Positions 24,389 through 37,700 are shown, numbered from the stretch's first letter. The stretch is DNA of 64,000 nt from Brugia malayi (GCF_000002995.4 NW_025062479.1:24658721-24722720), one strand, 5' to 3'. Translations and numbers: made by a program. The notes: generated from the sequence alone by a model not told the origin.

Positions 24389-27300
24389 ATGGCAATAAAT
24401 GTTGACTATTATTTGAATCGAATACGTTCTACAGTAACTTCAGTAGCAGCACAAGTAAGTAATGCTTTACCGGGAAATCCAGTAACACGAGATTACGAAG
24501 TATTATCACAAGTTGGAAGTGCTGGACCGGTATTTAGTTGGAAAATTTATGCAGCTCAGAAGCGTTCAACTAAAAAGGTAACTATTCAATAATAGTTTAA
24601 ACATTAGAGATAATTCATATAACTTGTAAGTTTATAAATTTTTACGACTGTGATATGTGATATGTTTTTTTTTTTATTTCATTAGTTTTATCAAACTATC
24701 GAAACGGATTGCATCTTATTTTAGCCTGTTTCCGTCTGGTTATTTGAGAAACGTAATTTGGAAAAGTGGCCAAAATATGAAAGGGAATTATTTTCGGAAA
24801 TCTTGAAGAGAGGAGTATCACAACTTACCCGTTTAAGACATCCACGCATTCTTGTTATTGAACATCCACTTGAAGAATCTCGGTTATTTTTTTTTTTTTT
24901 TTTTTGTCCATGCATTATAGTTCTTAAAAAATTCATTAAATGACCAGTGAAGTCGTAGTTTCGCAGGAAGAGCGTTGTACTGATTTTCTGGGATTTTGTT
25001 CTTTTGTTATTTCCAATGTTTTTCTAAAGAATACTTTAGAGATTCGTACGCTTTCTGTACAGAGCCTGTGTTTGCATCATTGGCTAACGTTCTTGGACAT
25101 TTAGATAATATATCTCCTTATCCGACACATTTAGATGAATTCGAACTTTTGGATATTGAAATTCGCTATGGACTTTTTCAAGTAAAGTGGTTTTTTTTTT
25201 TTTTTTAAATCATGGTAAATTCGTCATTTTCTCAATCACTTAACTATGATGATAATTCCCACTCAGTTCTTGCTAGAATATTGCAGATTGTTGAAGCTTT
25301 ATCATTTTTGCATATTGATGTGCGGATGATGCATCGAAATATATCACCTGAAAGTGTGATAATCAATGAAAAAGGTGAATGGAAATTAGCAGGTTTTGAT
25401 TTTGCGGTGCAAGGTACGCAAGGTGCCAATAATCAGGTGTGGAATTTTAAATGAACATTCATTGTTAAGTTCTGAAATGTAACTGAAGTTCTTCCTAATG
25501 TTGTAATATTATGTGATTTTTTTCTAGCCATTAATTCTGTAATAACTCTGTCAATAATTCTGTAATTTTGTTGCGATAAGTTATTTGTAAAAGGAAGCTT
25601 TTATGAGCGTTGACTAATATTTAATGTTCTGTCAATTTTCTAGGTGATGTATGAAATGTTGGAATGGAATCAGCGAACTATGTCTGTTGTCCAGCCGTTA
25701 TTAGATTATTTAGCTCCGGAATATGTAATTGGTGGCCGGTGTGATCCTTATGCTGATATATTCTCGTTTGGAATTATGGTGCTAACGGTTTTTAATAAAG
25801 GAAAGCAGCCATTTGATAACAGAAATTCGTTGGATAATTTTCGCAAAAATACTGAAAAGGTTATAATTTAAAATTTATATACACTGATTATTGCTACAAG
25901 TATATTATCAATAGATTATTATTTTCAGTTAAACACATTACCGGTGTCAATGTTTGTGAATGTTTCTGCTGAGCTACGTGACGATCTAAAAATGTGCCTG
26001 AATTTAACACCTGATCTCCGACCCGATGCTACTCAATTTTCTAAGGTAATTCCATCTCTATTATTCCTTATATTCTTTCTATTATAATTGATGTTTCAGC
26101 TGTATTAATTTGCATGCTTTACATAACATCTGGTACAACATGCAGATAATGAAATATAATTTTGCTTAACATTTATTCAAATATAACTTTTTTTATAGAT
26201 TGCCTACTTTGATGAGCCATTAATTCGAACACTGAACAGTCTGGATTCTTTATGCCAAATGGACTACACTCAGAAAATGAATTTTTTCAAGCAGTTACCG
26301 CAGTTCTTGATGAAATTCCCAAAAGTGATCACTAATATAAATACTGGCAAATCTTTTGAAAATAAGAAATATTCTTCTTATGATTCATATATATCTATCC
26401 ATTATGATCTTTAATAATGATAACACATGATGCTATTGATGAAAATGTGAGTTTTTTCAGCGACCGCTTGTGCAAAAAATTCTCCCGCAACTATGTGCAG
26501 AATTTATTGCAGCAGAATTAATACCATTCATTCTTCCTAGTATTTTTCATATTACTGCAACAGCTAACAGCGATGAATTTACTGCTGCAATTTTACCGCA
26601 ATTAATCCCGATATTTACTCTTGACCGACCATACCAAGTGAGTTTACTGTATTTTGCAGAGGTTACTCTTTTGATCAGAAAATCTTTATGTTAATTTTAT
26701 GCCGGGAAAAATGAATATGTGCATTTGCTTACCTTAATGTTGCAGATTTTGTTGATGTTTTTGCAAAATATGGATCTGTTACTGCAAAAAACAAGCGAAG
26801 AAGATGCTCGTAAATATCTATTACCTTTAATTTGTAATGCTTTATCCAGCGAGACAGTAAAAATCCAGGTGCTTTTTATTCTTCTTAAATTAGAACGTCT
26901 TCTTTCATACTTCCGAAAAGTGAGCAAGAAAAGTTTTTTTTTTTTTTCACGAAAGAATAAAAAATGTTTACAGGAATTGTGTCTTTCAATCGTTCCAAAA
27001 GTTGCCACAATGATTGAAAGACAATCTATGAAAACGGAAGTGTTACCCAAGTTGCTACTATTAATTATAGATGGAGGAGGAGTGTTAACTGTGAGATATA
27101 TTCATTTTCCTAATTTTGTCAGCGTTTATTTTTGCTTAATTAGCCAACCGATTAATTTGTTTGCTTATTTATTTCATTATTTGCTTTATTTTATAATTCT
27201 GGCAAGCTAAAATATATTATACTTACCTTCCACTAAACATATTTTATTTTTATAGATACGAGTTCAAGCACTGTTATGCATAGGGAAGTTATTGCCTTCT

Positions 27301-29156
27301 CTGGAGCCATGGATGGTAACGGAACAAATCATTCCAGCTTTACCGAAAGTGATTAGCCGGGAGCCAGCAATTCTTATGGCTATTTTGGGTATATTTTTTC
27401 TTCAATTTCAACAAATAAATGATATACACTTCATAGAATAGAGGTTCTCTTTGAAATTAGATATTCATCCCTAAAATGAGATTTTAGTAACCATTTTTTT
27501 GAAAAGAAAAAATTGAGTCATGTGAAAAATTTTCAAAAATAATAATATCAATTTGTGTTAACCATAATGGTTTATAAAGGGATGAAATTTAGATTAGTAA
27601 TGAGTTAGTTTGCTTTAATTGCAGGGATCTATAAGTTAGCTTATGAAGAGAGTCGTTTTGGTATAACTCGAGAACAATGTGCCAGAAGTATTTTGCCATT
27701 TCTGATTGCTTCTTCCATGGAGAACACATTGAATATGCCTCAATTTGAACAATATATGTCATTGATACATCGCATACTAGATAAAGTAATTGCTAAATAA
27801 CTTGTTGGGTTTTTTTTTTTTTTTTGCTATCATTAAATTGTATTACAGATTGAGAAAGAACAACGACAACGATTACAACAACTAAGTGCTACTCAAGAGG
27901 AACAGCGTAGCATTGGCGAGTTTGCTAGTGTACTTGGACAATCAATTACTCAGAACAAGGTAACAATCTTCTAATTGTTTGACTGTCATTATTTATAATT
28001 CTTATCAGCAAGACAAATTGATCTGACTTTGCAAAACTACTATGCTAGTGATAGCAAATTCTGCAGGATTTAATATCTGACAATCTATCAGATTTGGTTA
28101 TCAATGGATCAATAAATGGGAAAGCAAATGATACTAATAGAAATACTGTAAGTAAAGTAATGCATTTCATTTGTTTTAATTTATTTTAATTCACTTATTG
28201 GATAATTTTAATTTGTAAATAAGTTTACTATTGAATTCAATTAATTAAATATTTAAATCGCTCACGTTTTTAAAAAAAAATATATATATATACCAATAAA
28301 CTTTGCATTTGTTTTTGTTTGAATTATTTTTAGGGACCATTGAGTCTTGCTGATAAGAAACGATTAGCAGCGGAGCAAGAGCAGAGCTTACGAATGCGTA
28401 ATCAACCAAATCTTTTGCAACCAGTTAGTGCTAGCGAAAGTATAAATAAGAGCCAGTCTACAAATTCAAAATTTATTATCTCACCGATTGATTCTGCTGT
28501 ACAGGAAATTGGTTGCAATTTATTAATCCCGTCTAATTCTATTTCAACATATCAGTCTCAAATAGATCTCTCCGATTTTTTTCCTTCATCATCTATCTCT
28601 GAAAAGGTTTGTTCATTTTCTTGTACTTTTTGAGTATTGATTTTTTTTTTAATTACTGGAAATAATTATACATGAAGATCATATTCATATAAATAAATAT
28701 ATATATTTAGATAGTATAATTCTAATTTTTACTTCTGATCCAACAATTCCTGTCTCTGATGAATAGCAAACTTTGTGATAATTCTAGATGAAGAATGAAG
28801 GTACAGTGAAGAATGCAGATAGTTCTATTTGGCCAGAATCATTTAGAACAGAACAAGATAACTCATTTATACATCAATCAACAACAGTTAATGCAATTAA
28901 TTTACCTAAACCACCAGTTGTACAAAATCCAGTAGCTAGAAGTGGTTTAGGTCAACAAATGGCAATGAATCGAAGTGAAAATGTATCATTGAATGAAGTG
29001 AATAAAAAGTTAAATATGTCTGCTTTTGATGATATTGTATGTTTTCCAACTAAACTTAATACAAAAAATAATTTTTCATTAAATTCATTGAGCACTCTAA
29101 ACACAAATTCTAAACAAAATAACTTAATAAATGACATTTCTGATTTGTTACGATAA
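24389..29156 (+). CDS. SCYL2: SCYL2-type pseudokinase (N-kinase-like, HEAT repeats)
   Basis: Homologue of SCYL2/CVAK104, a clathrin- and AP-associated trafficking protein of Golgi and endosomes. Sixteen exons: 24389-24577, 24725-24882, 25040-25181, 25287-25436, 25644-25859, 25929-26045, 26199-26324, 26461-26637, 26746-26868, 26974-27090, 27256-27388, 27625-27785, 27849-27959, 28067-28147, 28334-28606, 28788-29156; 880 residues (human about 929), all phases match. The kinase-like domain spans roughly 32-320, with RHPRILVIEHPLEESR and FCTEPVFASLANVLG as family signatures. The catalytic loop reads HRN (about 178-180) in place of HRD, and the DFG position reads GFD, so catalysis is probably lost. 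HEAT-like helices follow (about 350-590). A charged SLADKKRLAAEQEQ segment and a low-complexity tail ending NDISDLLR resemble the clathrin/AP-binding C-terminus. Confidence 0.95.
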
Positions 29157-30083
29157 AATTATTTTCATTAATGCATTAATTATTTCTTTATTGAAATAAT
29201 CTTTTCAACAAAATCAGCATTATTCCTTTTTCTGCTTTCTTTCTTTTTTTTTTTTTTTTTTTTTCTTTGAATTATAAAATTCTAATGGGTTGTAATTTGA
29301 CTTTCTGTTAGCCTCCAGAGTATTAGACGAGTTTATGAATTTTACAAATGTAGCTCTGTGTGATTCAATTTTTACAAATGTAGCTCTGTGTGATTCAATT
29401 TTTACAAATGTAGCTCTGTGTGATTCAATTTTTACAAATGTAGCTCTGTGTGATTCAATCTCGTATACTTTTTTGAAATGTATCAAATATTTTGTTATAG
29501 AATTTTTATTTACTTCAGATTTATCCAATTTTGCATACCTAAAATTTAACTTTTGTAAATATAAATATTTGCATTTCAACGATTTCTTTATTATTATTAT
29601 TATTGTGAACAGTAATAGTTCGCTTATGCTTTTAATTATTACATTTTCTCTTTCTATCTCTATTTTATCTCTATTAGCATGCATAATTTTTGTTTGATAG
29701 AAATAGAAATTACAATGCTTGCATTTATTAACATTAATTAACTTATGGAATGATTAAGTTTGTGTAGTTGAAAATTGAAGAATGTTGAAAATTAGAAATT
29801 TATTAAAATTAACAATTTATTCTAGTTGTAATAATTTATAAATTGATGCTTCTGAATTAATAAAAAAAAAAAAAGAACATGTAATTTCGTTGTAAAATAA
29901 AACTTAACTTTATTTTATCTATTTTTCATCTAATAATCAACAATAATTAATAATAAATATTTTTTTTTTTTGGGGAGGCATTTGATAAAAGACTATTTGC
30001 TAATATTAATACATGTTATTTATGTGAAAAATAAAAAATTAAAAAAGGAAATATAAGGTTGTAAATGGATGTAAATTTGTTTT
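29157..30083. other. Convergent intergenic region
   Basis: 3' flanks of SCYL2 (plus) and the SLC35F gene (minus). Apart from the 30 bp repeat and poly-A/T runs I see no gene. Confidence 0.6.
29340..29459. repeat. Perfect 30 bp tandem repeat, 4 copies
   Basis: Four essentially identical copies of a 30 bp unit (tttttacaaatgtagctctg plus tgtgattcaa) about 180 bp past the SCYL2 stop, probably in its 3' UTR. Because 30 is a multiple of three, both strands stay open across it. Confidence 0.97.
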
Positions 30084-33000
30084 TTAATTTTGATTTCCAT
30101 CTTTTTTCACTTTCATTTTCAACGAGCAATGAAATAATTCTGCTGGTACAATAACAATTATACAAGAAAATAATATTAGTAGTGCGCCAATGATAAAATA
30201 ATATGTTGCAGTCATATGACGAAAGATAATATCAATAGCTGAAAAAAAAAAAAAAAAGTTTTAGAAAATATAAAGAAGAAATAATTTATGATAAAATTAT
30301 ATTAGTATTTTAATTTAGATTAATTAAAATTAGAAATTACAAACATATTAATTATCATATAAAGAAGAAATAATTTATGATAAAATTATATTAGTGTTTT
30401 AATTTAGATTAATTAAAATTAGAAATTACAAACATTTAATTATCATATAAAGTTTTAGAAAATATAAAGAAGAAATAATTTATGATAAAATTATATTAGT
30501 GATTCATTTTAGATTAATTAAAAAAAAAAAAAAAAAATTAGAAATTACAAAAAAGAAAAGAAAAACAAACATTTAATTAGTAATTAATAATATTATCTAA
30601 TATTTTGAATGAAACTAATGTTAAAATGATAGAAATTTTAATTTTATTTTATCATTTATATTATTAATTAGCAGAATTTCATTTTCCATTTTTTTTTTTT
30701 TTATCATTTATATCATTAAAATATACATATATTATAGAAATAAAATAGCCCTATTTAAATTATTCATTTAAATTTTTGAAAAAAAAAAAAAAAACTCTTT
30801 TCCTCTTACCTGCACTAATTGGAATACCAAATAGCATTCCAATAGATATTACTAATGGATGCAATAAAGCAATTCCAAAATTTATAAGAAAATTAAACCC
30901 TGAAAAAAAAAAAGGAAAAAAAGATTAGAAGGAGGTAAAAAAATTTGACTTAAATTTAAAAAAAAAAAACAAAATTTTCTTTTTTTTAGAAGGATAGGAA
31001 AATATGAAAAAATTAAATTTAATTAAGTTTATTAAATTTTATCAATTTATCATTTATCGATGTTAAATTTGAAAAGTTTCTTTTTTTTTGAAGATTGTTT
31101 AAAAGATTTAACACTTAATTGATAATATTTTTTGATAATTTATAATTAAAACTTAATTAATAGGAAATATTCTAGAAATTATTACTTACACAATGATAAA
31201 AATGCAACAGCAAGAAGTGAAAACCAAGGTACATCGAACCAGGTAAATGTTTCAATACCATTTATGAGTAATATTATCATTGGTAATGAATTAAGTGATG
31301 CATTAAGTAAGCCTAAACCACTCATAAAAAGTGACACCTGCTCAATTGTCGCATCACCAAATACTTTCTTGAATAAAACCTAAAATAAACAAAAAAAAAA
31401 AAATAAAAAACAAATAGGTTATAATTAATAACGAAGAAAAATAAATTTTTCATTGCTTTATAAAAATTGCAAATTAAATTTTAGTTTAAATTTTATTAAA
31501 ATTGCTCATTTTTTTTTCAGACATTTCAAATATGCAAATATAATTTAATTTGATATGAACTGTCAATGGAAAACAAAAAAAAAAAAAAATTTTATATCTA
31601 ATTTCCATTTCAATTTGTGTTACCTAAATTTTTCATTGCTTTGTAAACATTAGGTAAAGATTGCGTAAGTGAACGTTTTTACGCCATTTACGAGTAATAT
31701 TTACGATTACCAATATTTTGCTTTATAAAGATTATAAGTAAATGTTTTTACGCCATTTACGAGTAATAATACTATAATATTCTTTTACTTTGTGAAGGTT
31801 ACAAGTAAATGTTTTTACGCCATTTACGAGTAATAATACTATAATATTCTTTTACTTTGTGAAGGTTACAAGAAAATGTTTTTACGCCATTTACGAGTAA
31901 TAATACTATAATATTCTTTTACTTTGTGAAGGTTACAAGAAAATGTTTTTACGCCATTTACGAGTAATATTTACAAGAAATAATATTTTAATTTTTTTTT
32001 TTTTTTACTTTATAGAGATTACAAGTAAATGTTTTTAAGCCATTTATGAGTGATATTTGCGAGTAATAATATTATAATATATAAATTATTTCAGATAAAT
32101 GAAAAGAATTTTAAAAAAGTAAAATTCAACTAATTAATTGTATTGAATTCCTTTGCTATGAATTCAATGAATAAAAAAATTCAAAAGAAAATGAATATAT
32201 TTAAGTTTGTTTAATTAAAAATTTTAATGATTAATTGAAATATTTTTATCAGATGACTCTTCCAATTTTCTTAAATTGTTAATTTTTTTTTTAAATTGTT
32301 GATTTTAATTTTGTTAATTTGTTGAATTGATGAATTTGGATCAAAATTAAGCCTGAATTTTATTAAAAGAATAAAATGAAATCAATGATGTTATTGATCA
32401 GTTGATCAATTGATCAAATCAACTAATCAATGAATGAAAGTTGATCAATTGATCAAATCAATTAATCAATGAATGAAAATTGATCAATTGATCAGATCAA
32501 TTAATCAGTGAATGAAAGTTGATCAATTGATCAGATCAATGAAAGTTGATCAATTGATCAGATCAATTAATCAATGAATGAAAATTGATCAATTGATCAG
32601 ATCAATTAATCTGTGAATGAAAGTTGATCAATTTGATCGAATCAACTAATCAATAAATGAAAGTTGATCAATTTGATCGAATCAACTAATCAATAAATGA
32701 AAGTTGATCAATTGATCAAATCAATTAATCAATGAATGAAAGTTGATCAATTGATCAAATCAATTAATCAATGAATGAAAATTGATCAATTGATCAAATC
32801 AATTAATCAATGAATGAAAGTTGATCAATTGATCAAATCAATTAATCAATGAATGAAAATTGATCAATTGATCAGATCAATTAATCTGTGAATGAAGGTT
32901 GATCAATTTGATCGAATCAACTAATCAATGAATGAAAGTTGATCAATTGATCAAATCAATTAATCAATGAATGAAAATTAATGTATGATAAAAATTATTA

Positions 33001-34770
33001 TAAAAATTAAGTTAAAAAAAAAAAACCTTATATAATGCAGCAGATAAAGCAGAAAGTACTGATAATGATATGCCAAAAATACTACCAACAAATTCTTTAT
33101 CTAATGAAATTACAGTAACACCAATTATTGCTGCTGCTACTGAGATTAGCTAAAATGATAAAATTATTTTGATCGCATTCTTAATTTCAAAAAAAAAAAA
33201 AAAAGAAAACAATCTGAAAATCAAATTACTTTTTTTTAAATATAAATTTATGATAAGAGATTGCATTTATTTTATCAAATATTAAATAATTTTTATTTGT
33301 ATAAGAATGTGATTTGTTAATAAATAATAAAAGTTTTTTCTTTTTTCTTTTTTTTTTTCAATTCAAATTAAATCTGAATTTTTTTTTAAAAAATAACGAA
33401 ATGTAATCAATAATACTGTTGTATCAGTTGATCAAATCAATTATTAAAAAAAAAAAAAGATCAAATCAATTTTAAACTATTTAATTAATAACTAAAATTA
33501 CAAATTAGTGAAATTATAGGAGAGTAAAATTATTTTTGAAAATTTTTTTTTTTAATTATTACTACTTTTACTAGAGATTAATTAAAAAAATTAATTAATT
33601 AAAACAATTAAAAAAAAAAGATCAAATCAATTAAACTATTTAATTAATAATTAAAAATACAAATTAGTGAAATTATAGGAAAGCAAAATTATTTTTGAAA
33701 TTTTTTTTTTAATTATTACTACTTTTACTAAAGATTGAACAAAAAAAAAAAGAATATAATACTCGAAATGGAATGAATTGATCATTTAGAATAATCCATC
33801 CAAAAATAACAACCATAGCTGTATTTGAACTCATTATTGATGATGTAGCACTAGCTGAAATATGGCCTAGTGATTGTGAGTATGAATAATTTGCAATGAG
33901 CCAAAACATTAGGAATAGGCTCGTTCGTATAAAATATAATCGTAAACGATTATTTGCTTCGCCATAGACCAATAATGCTTTCCTGAAAAAAAAAATATTT
34001 TTTTTTGTTTTTTTAAAAATATTTCAATCATATATATGTTTGTTAATAATAAATAATTTTTTTTTTTTTAATTAATAAATTCATTTTAAATTTAATTACT
34101 CATGATTTTTATTTATTTATTTTTTTTTTTTTAATATTTCAATCATATATATGTTTGTTAATAATAAATGATTTTTTTTTTATTTATTAAATTCATTTTA
34201 AATTAAATTACTCATGAATTATCTTATTTCAATTCTCCTTTATTTTTGATTAAAAAAAAATTTAATTATTGTTTAAATATTTAATAAATGTTTAAAAATT
34301 AAAATGAAATAATTAAAGTTACTGATGTATGGTAGTAAATGATGAATGATAAAATAATTTAGCAAATAATAAATAAACAGGATAGCATGCCATCATAAAA
34401 TTTGTATTAAACCAAACCATAAAATATGGTGCATAAAAATATTTCGAATTAATTACCCAAATTGATTTAGTAAATTGTGTACTTAATGCCCATGATAATG
34501 CTACTGCAAGCATTACTATAGCACTAAGTATAATCTGAAAAAAGTAAATAAATAAATAAATAAATATTTGTAAATAATTATTACATTTTTTTTTTTATTA
34601 ATTGATGAAATAAAAGAAAAGAAAATATTATCATTCAAAAAAAAAGAAAGCAAAACAGTAAAAAAAAAAAAACTTTTTTCTTTAGTATTACTTACTTTAT
34701 TTATACTTCTACGAATGTTATTTGTGTGATTTATTTCATTCGTTTCATCATTCATTTCCATTCTCATCAT
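30084..34770 (-). CDS. SLC35F3/F4-like membrane transporter
   Basis: Multi-pass transporter of the drug/metabolite superfamily, closest by eye to SLC35F3/F4 (SLC35F3 has been linked to thiamine transport). The substrate here is unknown. Exons (minus): 34696-34770, 34323-34534, 33763-33982, 33027-33149, 31190-31379, 30810-30899, 30084-30238; 354 residues, all phases consistent. Family segments: ALSWALSTQFTKSIWV with APYFMVWFNTNF in the first membrane pair; LIANYSYSQSLGHISASATS; VIFGWIILNDQF; SVLSALSAALYKVLFKKVFG; FNFLINFGIALLHPLVISIG. About ten hydrophobic helices are expected. The N-terminus is short and hydrophilic, and the C-terminus is basic (MKVKKDGNQN). Introns hold several minisatellites, one of them resembling exon 5. 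Confidence 0.88.
30253..30540. repeat. ~100-115 bp tandem repeat, 3 copies
   Basis: Copies of a unit with aaagaagaaataatttatga and aaaattatattagtg in SLC35F intron 6, directly upstream of the last exon's acceptor. Confidence 0.85.
31660..32060. repeat. 67 bp minisatellite with exon-5-like core
   Basis: About six copies containing gtaaatgtttttacgccatt and tacgagtaataa in SLC35F intron 4. The core matches exon 5 at 31243-31276 (gtaaatgtttcaataccatt, tatgagtaatatt) with few differences. Confidence 0.85.
32390..32985. repeat. ~40 bp minisatellite with TTGATCAA palindromes
   Basis: About fifteen units built from gttgatcaattgatcaaatc and aattaatcaatgaatgaaa. Most units contain the 16 bp palindrome ttgatcaattgatcaa. 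Confidence 0.95.
33440..33745. repeat. Two-copy ~140 bp intronic duplication
   Basis: Two copies with gatcaaatcaatt, acaaattagtgaaattatag and ttattactacttttacta in SLC35F intron 3. Confidence 0.85.
34012..34215. repeat. Two-copy ~120 bp intronic duplication
   Basis: Two copies with tttcaatcatatatatgttt and gttaataataaa in SLC35F intron 2. Confidence 0.85.
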
Positions 34771-34869
34771 TTAATTTTACTGTAAATCTGTAAATTATTT
34801 AATTTTTTGTTTTAATCTATTATGTAAAATGTATGATTTCTTTTCTCTTTCCTTGAAATAACTAATAAT

Positions 34870-35290
34870 ATATGTATAATTAGCAAATATTTTAATAATA
34901 TTTTAGTATAAAATAATATTTTAAAAAAAAAAAAAAAATAATACCAATATCTATATACTTGAACAAATATTTCAAAATATTTTTTAGTATAAAATAATAT
35001 TTTAAATAAAAATAATAGCAATATCCATATACTTCTTGGGTTGATCTAGTTTGCAAAATACTTTAGTATAAAATAAAAATAATACCAATATATCTATATA
35101 CTTGAACAAATATTTCAAAAATATTTTTTAGTATAAAATAATATTTTAAAAAAAAGTAATACCAATATATCTATATACTTGAACAAATATTTCAATAATA
35201 CTTTAGTATAAAATAAAAATAATACCATTATCTATATACATGAACAAATATTTCAAAAATATTTTTTAGTATAAAATAATATTTTCATTG
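34870..35290. repeat. ~65-75 bp tandem repeat upstream of SLC35F gene
   Basis: About five copies of gaacaaatatttcaataata, tttagtataaaataa and taccaatatctatatac. Confidence 0.85.
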
Positions 35291-36037
35291 AAATGGGAAA
35301 AAAAAAAAAAAGAAAAAATAATTTTGTTGGAAAATTGAAAAAAAGAAATTTTTTTTATTACACACTAATTTGATTTAGAATAATGCTAATGATTCATTAC
35401 TATAAATCAATTCGTTATTCCTTTGTTATATTCCATTTTTTTTTTTTCGAAACAATGAATTCATTATCTAAACCTCAAATAGTAAATGTACATTTGTCTC
35501 TTCATTGTCCTTTCTTGTAAATGTTAATCTGTTAAGCTAAGCTTACTTCTCACATCCTTAAAAATCTTCTCTAATCAATTAATAAACAAAAAAAAAGAAG
35601 AAGGATCGATGGCAGTCTTCTCATTCTCCTACTGCCATTTATTCCTTCGCTGCTTCAATTATTCGACTGTAATATTGTATCGATTCACATTCATAAAGAA
35701 AATAAATCATATTTGGGTTGATCTGGTTTGCAGATAAGAAGAAGCAAAAAGATTCAGCTCAAGTTCTATAAACTTAAAAATAAGTCAAGTAAAACTTAAC
35801 AAACCTAAAATCATCTATTTTTTCTGACCAAAAAAAAAATTCTTCAAAATTATGACAATAGTGTTACGTTTGAAAATCGTTTTCAACTTTATTTTTAATA
35901 TCTTTCAATCTGACAACTAACAATTCTACAAGTAAAAGGTTGTAAGTTCGTTATTAAATGTTTATAGTAAAGGTCAAAAAAAAAAAATTTCGTCAATTAG
36001 TCGATCAAATTTTATTGTAGACAAAAACTGTCAATCA

Positions 36038-36049
36038 TGACCATGACCT
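36038..36049. promoter_or_regulatory. Direct repeat of nuclear-receptor half-sites
   Basis: tgaccatgacct is two head-to-tail TGACC(A/T) half-sites with no spacer. Single AGGTCA sites lie at 35971-35976 and 36730-36735. Confidence 0.3.
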
Positions 36050-36609
36050 TATTTTCCATTTTTATTACAAAAATTAATTTGGTGACGAAAATATTTTCGA
36101 TTCTGGTTGCTGTACATTTACGTGTTTTAATGTGCATTTCCATTTGTTTTCTTTTTTCAAAAATTCTCAAAAATATTCAAGTAAAAGTCAAAAAGTCAAG
36201 TTCTATAAACTTGACGTCAAGTTTATGTCATCAAACGTCAAAAATTCAAGTTCTAAAAGTTCTATAAACTTAAAAATAAGTCAAGTAAAACGTAATTAAT
36301 CTAATTAATCTAAATTATCTATTCTTTTGATCAAAAAGTTACATCAAATTTACGAAAAAAAAAAAATGAAACATATTGGTTGGAATTATAATTTTATATT
36401 TATTTCGATATATTATAAACTAATAGTGTAATGCATTATGAATGAATTTTTGATTAAATATAATAATTTTGCATATATACTTTTGATTTTTATCCTAAAA
36501 AAAAAAAGAAAATAAAAGAAAAGAAAAATACGAAGGCTAAATTAATTCGCTTTTTAGCAATTAAAATGAATGCTTCGAGTTGATAAGAAAATGAACTAAA
36601 AGGAATATT

Positions 36610-36700
36610 TGTTACAATCATAAGGTGACAGTGATGACAGTGGTGACAACGGTGACAACGGTGACAATGGTGACAACGATGACAGTGGTGTAACGTTATC
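36610..36700. repeat. GGTGACAAC short tandem repeat
   Basis: About nine ggtgacaac/gatgacagt units in an island richer in G/C than its surroundings. One plus frame (Gly-Asp-Asn repeats) stays open into non-repeat sequence up to about 36770, but no gene could be built around it. Confidence 0.7.
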
Positions 36701-37139
36701 GATTATTGATGGCAATGAAATAAGTGCAAAGGTCAACAAAAAATGCCAAGAAATGTGGAAGAATGTTTTTTTTTTCTTTTAAATGTTCTATTTGAACTGT
36801 GCAAAATATTTTATTTTTCTTTTTCTTTTTTTTTTTTTAACAGCAATAAATAAATAAATAATTTGCATTTATAATTATGGAAATAAATTATTTAATAATT
36901 AAATTAAACTTAAAAAAATTTCAAAAAAAAAAAAAAAAAATGAAAAGAAGAAGTAGTTTTGATATTTAGAAGAAATATGATTTGAGAAAAATTTTTTGTG
37001 TTTTTATCAAAATGTTATCATTTAATCGGTAGAAAAGAATGGGAGTGGAAGAAAAAAAAAAATAAAAATATCATTTATATCATCAATATGACATCAGTAG
37101 TTTAACAAAAAAAAAAAAAAAAAAAAATTATTACTTTTT

Positions 37140-37700
37140 TTTTTTCAGCCTTTATTTTAAATTTAAAATAGAGCACAGAAATTAGCTTAAAATTGATTAA
37201 AATTTTAAAAATATTAAGTAAGCTTTTAAAAAGATTTTTTTTCAACTTTTATTTTAAATTTAAAATAGCAAAATAGCTTAAAATTGATTAAAATTTTAAA
37301 AATATTAAGTAAGCTTTTAAAAAGATTTTTTTTCAACTTTATTTTAAATTTAAAATAGAGCACAGGAATTAGCTTAAAATTGATTAAAATTTTAAAAATA
37401 ATAAGTAAGCTTTAAAAAGATTTTTTTTTTCAACTTTTATTTTAAATTTAAAATAGAGCACAGGAATTAGCTTAAAATTGATTAAAATTTTAAAAATATT
37501 AAGTAAGCTTTTAAAAAGATTTTTTTTTCAACTTTTATTTTAAATTTAAAATAGAGCACAGGAATTAGCTTAAAATTGATTAAAATTTTAAAAATATTAA
37601 GTAAGCTTTTAAAAAGATTTTTTTTTCAACTTTTATTTTAAATTTAAAATAGAGCACAGGAATTAGCTTAAAATTGATTAAAATTTTAAAAATATTAAGT
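37140..37700. repeat. ~97 bp tandem repeat, ~6 copies
   Basis: Highly similar units containing tttaaaatagagcacaggaa, ttagcttaaaattgatta and attaagtaagctttt. Confidence 0.95.

Noticed and set aside
29220..29697. Repeat-containing open frames on both strands past SCYL2
   Set aside because: Created by the 30 bp perfect repeat; no start context, splice sites or family similarity.
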